Translations under genes and position numbers: made by a program
Shown: positions 48,690-55,220 of the stretch, piece by piece
How positions within the stretch are numbered: the first letter of the stretch is position 1
How the letters are laid out: each line of letters starts with the position of its first letter
NCBI GenBank assembly: GCA_021464525.1
Contig: JADRCO010000096.1
Coordinates: 1-55,220 of the forward strand
Length of the DNA stretch: 55,220 bases
Reading direction: 5' to 3'
From: Rhizophagus sp. LPA8_4_AMF
Taxonomy: Eukaryota > Glomeromycota > Glomeromycetes > Glomerales > Glomeraceae
The notes under the pieces: model-generated
The model's database searches: none
What the model was told of the DNA's origin: nothing
What the model saw: the letters and a program-made list of their open reading frames with translations, nothing else

Positions 48690-49030
48690 GATAGTATGTT
48701 AAATACGTAAAAATGTGTAAGATACGTAAAAATATGTAAACTATGTTAAATATGCATATATGGAAATAAGTTAATATGCAAACTATGTAAAATATATAAA
48801 ATATGCTAAATTATACGTATATGTAAAATATGTAAAATAAGTTTAATATGCATACATGTAAAATATGTAAAATGTGTTAAATATGCATATATGCAAAATG
48901 TGTTAATATGTAAATTATGTAAAATATGTTATACGTAAAATATTTAAATATAAAATATGTAAAATATGTTTAATACGCATATATGCAAATTTTTTAAATA
49001 TGTTAAATACGTAAAAGATGTAAAATATGA
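48690..49030. repeat. Degenerate minisatellite of ATGTAAAATATGTTAAATATGC-like units
   Basis: About 340 bases are built from shuffled repeats of TATGTAAA, TATGTTAAA and TATGCATATATG of varying length. Order and spacing vary, so it is an old or recombining array. Confidence 0.7.
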
Positions 49031-50081
49031 AAATTTTGTAATTTTAAGAAAGAATCATTCACAAAATCTTAATATGTAAATTTTTATAATTATTTCTATC
49101 TTGATCTCTATTTATTTAAAAAAGAGAAAAGTTTTAATGAGAAATTTTTTTGTTGTTGAATATATAGGGAAAGAAAAAAAAGCTTTTAAAAATGTGTGAA
49201 ATAATTTTTTTTTTTTATGGTCAAAAGGTGGTTGAATGATTTTTTTTTGTCGATTTTTTATAAAATAAATATAATATAATGTATAATAAAAATATGATGA
49301 AATTCACGCAAATTTTTTTAAAAAATATGTTAAAATTTTCTTTATATATAAGTTATGTTATAGTATTGTTATTATTTAATATATATAATATAATTAGAAG
49401 AAATTTTTTTTAAAAAATTTTTTATTCTTTTTTTGATTGAATATATGATTATTTTAAGATTTATTATTATTGTTAATGTCTTTATGTATAAAAAAAATAT
49501 TATTATTGGGATTTAAAAAATATTAATATTATTGATATTATTGATATTATAAGGATTTATTATGTGTTTATTAATTTATTTATAAGAAGAGTATAAAAGA
49601 ATAGACGAAAAAAAAAAAATTATTTATAAGAAGAGTAGAAAAGAATAGAATCGAAATTATCGAAATTGAAGATTTTATATGCAGATACAATTATGTATAC
49701 AGATATGCAAATAAAGTACTAATAACTTGTAAAAATGACTCAGTGAATCTTACGTGTCAAAAGAAAATCAATATTGCGTAATATAGAACAATTCTTTTTA
49801 GAGCTATTATCTGAAATTACAATTACAACAATACACCATTGTTAGTAGCTAAATACACGATCAAATAATATGACACAAGTTTAATTTATTCGCACGTGTC
49901 GAGATTATTTATATTATTTTTATTATTTTATTAATTTTATCTATTCCATTAAAGATAATAAATAAAAATATAATAGTTTTATAAAAAAAAAAAAAAAAAA
50001 AATTCAACTTATTCATCTTAAAAATAAAATAATTTCATGAAATTTCTTCAACTTATCTATTCTATTCCACTATAAAACTTA

Positions 50082-52182
50082 TTAATGTGGTATTTCAACA
50101 ACTTCCACTTCTTCAATTTCACCTTCCTTTTTTATTGATTTTTCCATTCCTACAATTTCCGTAATACCTTCTTTTTCTTCTTTTTCTTCTACCCGTCTCC
50201 TATTATTAGCTTTAGAATGTGTTCTTCCATATGAAAAATAAATTACTAATCCAATAGCCATCCAAATAAACAATCTTTCAATACTAGATGGAGTTGCTGT
50301 GGCCAATAATAATAAAGATAATGCAGCTCCTATAATAGGCACAACGTAAGGTCCTCCTGGTACTTTGAACTGTCTTGGAGCGTCTGGCGCTGTTAACCGC
50401 AATATCATTACACTTAAATTCACTAAAAAGAATGCTAATAATGTGCCAACTGATGTTAAGTTTGCCAAGACGTCTATGGGAAGTATTGCTGATGCTATTG
50501 CACAAATCACGCCGGTGATAGCCGTTGTTATGTAGGGTGTTTTAAATTTAGGATGAACTTTAGAAGCTGTTTTCGGAAGGAATAATCCGTCACTGAAAAA
50601 TAAAAATAATAATAAATTGTTTATTTTTTGAGAAATATTGAGTTAAATATTATTATTAACAAAAATTGACTGTAAACTTACTGTGCCATTGAATAAAATA
50701 TACGTGGTTGTCCCATAAGAGATACAAGCATTACGGACGTTAATCCAGCAATAGCTCCGAGGTTTACAATAACTCCAAGCCATTTCATATTAATTGATTT
50801 AACTGCAACTGCTATTGGAGCTGCACTATTTAACTCACGATAAGGAACTATTCCTGTTAAGACAATACTTAATACAACAAAAGAAGAAAAAAAAAATTAA
50901 TAAAAAAAAATTTCCATTTCAATATCATAAAAGAAATTATGAAATATTTACCAAACTGCAATATATAAAATAGTGCAAATTCCTAGACTTCCAATAATTC
51001 CAATAGGTAAATCCCTTTGAGGATTTTTAGCTTCTTGAGCGGTAGTGGAGACTGCATCAAACCCAATGTAAGCGAAAAATACTTCACTTGCTCCCGCAAA
51101 AATTCCTGTTACACCAAATGCTGAAAAGGATCCTTCATTTGGTGGTATAAAAGGTGTGAAATTTGCCGGATTTACCTTTGTACCAGCAGCTATAACAAAG
51201 ATTATTATGACAAAAACTTTAATGCCAACGATTACTGTATTTACTCTAGCAGATTCTTTTACACCGATAATGAGTATAATGGTTAAAAGTAATATTATTA
51301 GAAATGCTGGTAAATTAAAGTATGCGCCAGGCACAGTTGAGAAGGATCCAGTTGTTTCATTAAACGTAAACGGAGCTTGTGTCCATGAACTTCCAAATTC
51401 GATACCGAATGTATCTGAAAAGAAATGAACAAAATATGCCGACCAGCCTAGAATTATTCAAAAAGGACATGAATGAATATAATTATTTAAATGCGTTACA
51501 AATAATTTTGTGACAAGAGCAAATTGCAACTTACCCACTCCTACGGCTGCCGCAGCTATTTATATTCAATACAAAAATAAATAAATAAATAAATAAATAA
51601 ATAAATACGGTTTTAAAAAAATGTTATTCTTAGAAGTTTATATAAAAAAAAAAAACTTTTACTCACCGACTAAATATTCTAATATAAGATCCCAGCCTAT
51701 AATCCAACCTATAAGCTCACCCATTGTTGCGTAAGAATATGTATACGCAGATCCAGAAACCGGGATCATGGTTGAAAGTTCGGAATATGATAAAGCTGCA
51801 AAACTTGATGCTATTCCAGAAATTATGAAAGAAATTACAATGGCCGGTCCTGATTTTGTTGCTGCAGCTTGACCTAATAATATTTATCAATTTATCAATT
51901 TATTAATAAATTATCCAAAAAAAATAGTTGAATAATTTCACTAAATTAGTAATTACCTGTAAGTACAAATATACCCGAACCAATAATATTTCCTATTCCA
52001 AGCATAATAAAATCCAACCAAGTAAGAGACCTTTTTAATTTCGAAGTCTCCTGATCTTCTTCAAGACTACTCATAGATTTTGCTGTAAATAATTTTCTGA
52101 TAAAATATTTCCATTTTGCTTCTCCTTCTTGTCTTGGAGCGCCAGAAGTGTAAAATGCATATCCACTTGTGGCCATTTTCAA
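50082..52182 (-). CDS. Cationic amino-acid transporter (CAT type, APC superfamily)
   Basis: Six exons: 51957..52182, 51667..51873, 51535..51555 (21-nt microexon), 50952..51447, 50682..50867 and 50082..50592. They total 1,647 nt and 548 residues, all in phase. Family signatures are SLTWLDFIMLGIGNIIGSG followed by IFVLTG (first membrane segment), IPVSGSAYTYSYATMGELIG, the EYLVAAAAVGVGWSAYF region spanning the microexon, YIGFDAVSTTAQEAKNPQRD and SVMLVSLMGQPRIFYSMAHDG. About 12-14 membrane spans are expected. A cytoplasmic C-terminal tail of about 50 residues is highly charged (ends EVVEIPH). Relatives import or exchange cationic or neutral amino acids at the plasma or vacuolar membrane; substrate is not decidable here. 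The start could be either Met1 or Met3. Confidence 0.9.
51576..51605. repeat. (AAAT)n microsatellite in a transporter intron
   Basis: About seven AAAT/AATA units lie in the intron upstream of the 21-nt microexon. Confidence 0.8.
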
Positions 52183-52879
52183 AGAATTTAATTTTATTTG
52201 AAGGCTTTTAGGGAAAAATAAATTTTTATCATGAAGGGATCATGAAGGAAAAAAAAAGGAAAATGATTTATTTATAACGAAATATGAGAAATATGAGAAA
52301 TATGAGCTTATCATTTACTTAATCAAATTGATTATCAACGATTCTCAGGGGTAATAAATTTCTTACCTTTTTTTAGGACTCTTAAGAATATTAGGAAATT
52401 CCTTATCTGGACTTCCATGATCAACAAATGTTCATCATCATTAAATTTTTGTAAAATAGTTTCGATTATTAGACTAGTCGAAGCTGGTTTTGAAGTCTCA
52501 TCTATTTTATTTTATCTAATTATAATTAGAATAATATTGTAAAAATGAGAAAATGAACATATGATTATCACGTATTAACCAAATTTCTTATATACATTTT
52601 GTTAAAATCAATTAACAAAATATGTTAAATTATTAGAATGATCAGTTGTGATGATTACCGAATGGCATATAAATCATGCGAAAATTATGCTAATCTTAAT
52701 AAATTGAATAAATTGCATGTCACCTGAGTCCAACTGATACCAATTTTGAATGTATAATAATATAACACTAAGAATGCATATCGCGTCTCATAGACCAGCT
52801 GATAACACCTTTGATTAAAGATATTCCGCTGTATATTATTACATTGTGTTTATTGTGTAGGCCGATTGATAACCACTTT

Positions 52880-53515
52880 TGAGATGAAATCTTTGAGTCC
52901 AACCAGAATAGTCTATTCTCGGGAATTGACTTTATCTATCAAAGTTAATCAATACCCAGAAGAGATAATAACGGCCGACGGTAAACTGATGATCAGCTTC
53001 GTATCTCTGCGTTCAATATCTTTATTATTTGCCCTTAAAAATACGTCTTTAGAAAATTGGCTACCAATTTTTAGGCAAACTTTGGGCACAAATACTAGGG
53101 CTACCTCTATATAGTGATTTACATCGCCTTAAATCCGAACCCTGTTACCATCCAGCATTTAATCATAGATGAGCAAAAAAAAATTGATGGTCTTTGTAAA
53201 ATATTTTGATAACGTTTTTGTTGAAGATGTTCGTTGCATATCGCGTTATGACGAGAAAATCAAATTTGAGGCTTAACTTTTAAGTCCAACTGGAATAATT
53301 TGCCCTCGGGAAATAATCCCCAAGGTGGCCAAGATCTACTATCGGAGTTAATCAATACCTATTAAAGATGATAGGAAGTATGAACGGCCGAAACTAATAA
53401 GTGGATGATCAGCTTCGTATCTTTGCGTTAAATTTAGAAAATATTCTCATTCACAAACTTAAAAAACGTATTCGGGAAATTGACCATCAACTTTTAGACA
53501 AACTCGAAGTCATTC
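52880..53515. repeat. Decayed direct repeat, two copies of about 230 bp
   Basis: Copies at about 52880..53105 and 53272..53515 share ordered landmarks: GAGTCCAAC/AAGTCCAAC, CTCGGGAA, AGTTAATCAATACC, ACGGCCGA, TGATCAGCTTCGTATCT and TTTTAGRCAAACT. Divergence and small indels are extensive. Confidence 0.65.
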
Positions 53516-54556
53516 ACCATTGAGGTGATTGAGGTGTACATTGTCTTATTTTAAATTCTTCTCATTGTTACAAATGAATTTATCAATTTAAGAAACTGTA
53601 AAAATTTATTAATTTCTCAGGGACGGAAAAACTAAACTCCTTAGTGCAATGAAGTAATTTCATCTTATCTATCTCCTTAAACTAAGCCTTCTATTCAAAA
53701 GTATTCTTCCGATTTTTTATTTTTCTTAATAAGCGTTATTATTTCATTCGATTTAACGTAACATTCGCCAAGATTCTGAAACATGTAATAGGATTAATGA
53801 ACGTGAAATACTGTAACTCTGTAAGAATAGTTTGGTAGAGAAACTTTAATTGAAATTTTTTCTTAAAAAAGCTTTTTCGGGTTTATGTAATCGTGGAAAG
53901 GTTGAGAGGTCGATTATAATAAAAATAAGGACCAACCGTGGTGGACATAATTCTGGTCAGAGTTATATAATGCGGGCCAAAAAGCTAGGGATTATGCAAT
54001 TGCGGGCACGTTTCACAAGCCCGAAGTTTTGCAATTATGGTAAATACAGTATGTTGAGTAGATGCAATTTACAATTAAAAAATTAGATTAAATTAAATTA
54101 AATAAATTTGACTTAATCGGTTAATTAACCGGTTGAGGTTTTTTTAATCTCTACATTAGAAAAGGAAATTTTGGTTAATCCTTTCAATTAGTATATTATT
54201 TGAAATTTCAAGTGAATACAAATTAATGATATTCAAATTTATTAGATTAAAAGTTGATACAGATGCTAAAATATAATTTCATATATACACGCAATCCCTT
54301 ATTACGTATAATAGATAACAAATGTAGATATAATAAAATTTTCACAAAATAACGGATCTTCACTCGGTCCCGATTTTGAACTTTACTGTAAACCGTTTAA
54401 TGAAGTAAATCCCATCTATAAATGACTATAATTAATTTTATTTATGACGAAATTTTTTTTTTTAGTATAATGAAAGATTTGCAAATAATTGTGTTAAATT
54501 GTGTTATAATGTAATGACCTTTCCTATAATTCGTTATGATGTTCTTACAATAATGA

Positions 54557-54714
54557 AGGCCCTGATCGGGGTCTGGTACGAAATCCCAAAACTCATACTC
54601 CCGTTAATCCCGGACCGGGCAGCATTATGCTTTAATACTGGCCAATTTTTCTGGATTTCGTACCATTCGGGATTTGACATTCGGGATTTTGTACGGATCC
54701 CCCCTGATCGGCCT
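54557..54714. mobile_element. Imperfect inverted-repeat element (MITE candidate), about 158 bp
   Basis: The left end reads AGGCCCTGATCGGGG then GGTACGAAATCCC. The right end, read inversely, gives AGGCCGATCAGGGGG then CGTACAAAATCCC. The element is notably GC-rich compared with its surroundings. No clear target duplication is visible, so classification is open. Confidence 0.4.
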
Positions 54715-55220
54715 GAACAACCTACTTTAGAAGCTGACTGCATATTTAATGTTTTTTCCATTTAATATTGAAAGTGCGTTATTTTATATCATAACAAAAT
54801 TTTTAATAATATTAATGGATCGCAATAAAAGATTTAAATGAATATTTAATGAATTTATCCCTTTCGTCTGTAGGACTTCGCAGGCATATTTGTCTGCAAT
54901 TTTCAATTATCATCTAAAAATTTAATGTGTAACACAAACCATAACAAATTATATATTTTTGGATAGCTCACTTTCAAAGTAAAAAAAATTTATTGTTAAA
55001 TAATTATAAATAAAAAAACTTTTTTATAGACCAAAGTAATCAGTATTGGCATATGACATCATATGATCTATATGAATTACATGACTTGTTATTTGTTTTT
55101 TGGGAACGGTTTATAATTTACAATTTCGTTATTATGATTTTAATCAATCAAAAAAGAATATAATATAATTTATATTCTGACTTTATTTATGAAAAAATAA
55201 TGATAATGAAATAATAAAGT

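Larger units (their letters stand above)
45771..50081. other. Long AT-rich, simple-repeat-rich spacer
   Basis: 4.3 kb with no supported gene. It contains numerous A and T runs, a tetranucleotide tract (47432..47478) and a degenerate minisatellite (about 48690..49030). No open frame of credible length occurs on either strand. Confidence 0.7.
52183..55220. other. Right-hand gene-free region
   Basis: Contains the 5' flank of the transporter gene, a decayed direct repeat (52880..53515) and an imperfect inverted-repeat element (54557..54714). Open stretches at 52866..53114, 53850..54086 and 54499..54765 fall within repeats or show no recognisable family, so I do not call them genes. Confidence 0.55.

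Noticed and set aside
51156-51428. Plus-strand 90-residue open frame
   Set aside because: Antisense shadow of exon 4 of the amino-acid transporter.
53850-54086. 78-residue basic open frame
   Set aside because: No family resemblance, no splice partners, and it lies in a decayed repeat-rich region.

Overview
The window looks like nuclear DNA of an arbuscular mycorrhizal fungus, most likely Rhizophagus or a close relative. It is very AT-rich and has many short introns (about 65-100 nt). It carries a MATA-HMG-type HMG-box gene, a PRM1 cell-fusion gene and very large fungal TRANK1-like helicase genes. The species call is inferred from gene content and composition; no search was possible. I see no rRNA, tRNA, CRISPR array, or retrovirus-like or capsid-bearing element.

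The left 31 kb is a tandem array of three paralogous giant genes, all on the minus strand: copy A (1..3779, cut by the window edge), copy B (9166..16728) and copy C (23160..30814). I could trace every splice junction. B and C read as intact 12-exon genes of about 2,227 and 2,272 residues, and the eight visible exons of A are also open. Each protein has a superfamily I UvrD-like helicase core whose P-loop is split by an intron. Around it lie an upstream region that resembles the RelE/ParE fold, TPR-like helices, a CCCH zinc-finger-like motif and IQ-like helices. The spacers between copies (3780..9165 and 16729..23159) are homologous to each other. Comparing them exposes several mobile-element insertions with clean target-site duplications: a MULE, two hAT-type elements, and a palindromic MITE at the edge of a micro-inversion. 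Blocks of perfect identity point to recent gene conversion between copies.

From 31 to 40 kb lie a gene-poor stretch with a decayed unrecognised coding remnant, an unrecognised polytopic membrane protein (35033..35887), a short HMG-box gene (37677..38036, minus) and a small basic ORF beside it. From 40 to 46 kb lie a pogo-like MITE, a three-exon PRM1 plasma-membrane fusion gene (40903..43051, minus) and a two-exon secreted berberine-bridge-type FAD oxidase (44141..45682, minus).

From 46 to 55 kb an AT-rich, simple-repeat-rich spacer leads to a six-exon cationic amino-acid transporter gene with a 21-nt microexon (50082..52182, minus). The last 3 kb holds a decayed direct repeat and an imperfect inverted-repeat element but no gene I can support. 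The genes are transcribed mostly on the minus strand and do not form an evident pathway. The HMG/PRM1 proximity is suggestive of a mating-related pairing but is probably chance, given how many HMG genes these fungi carry.
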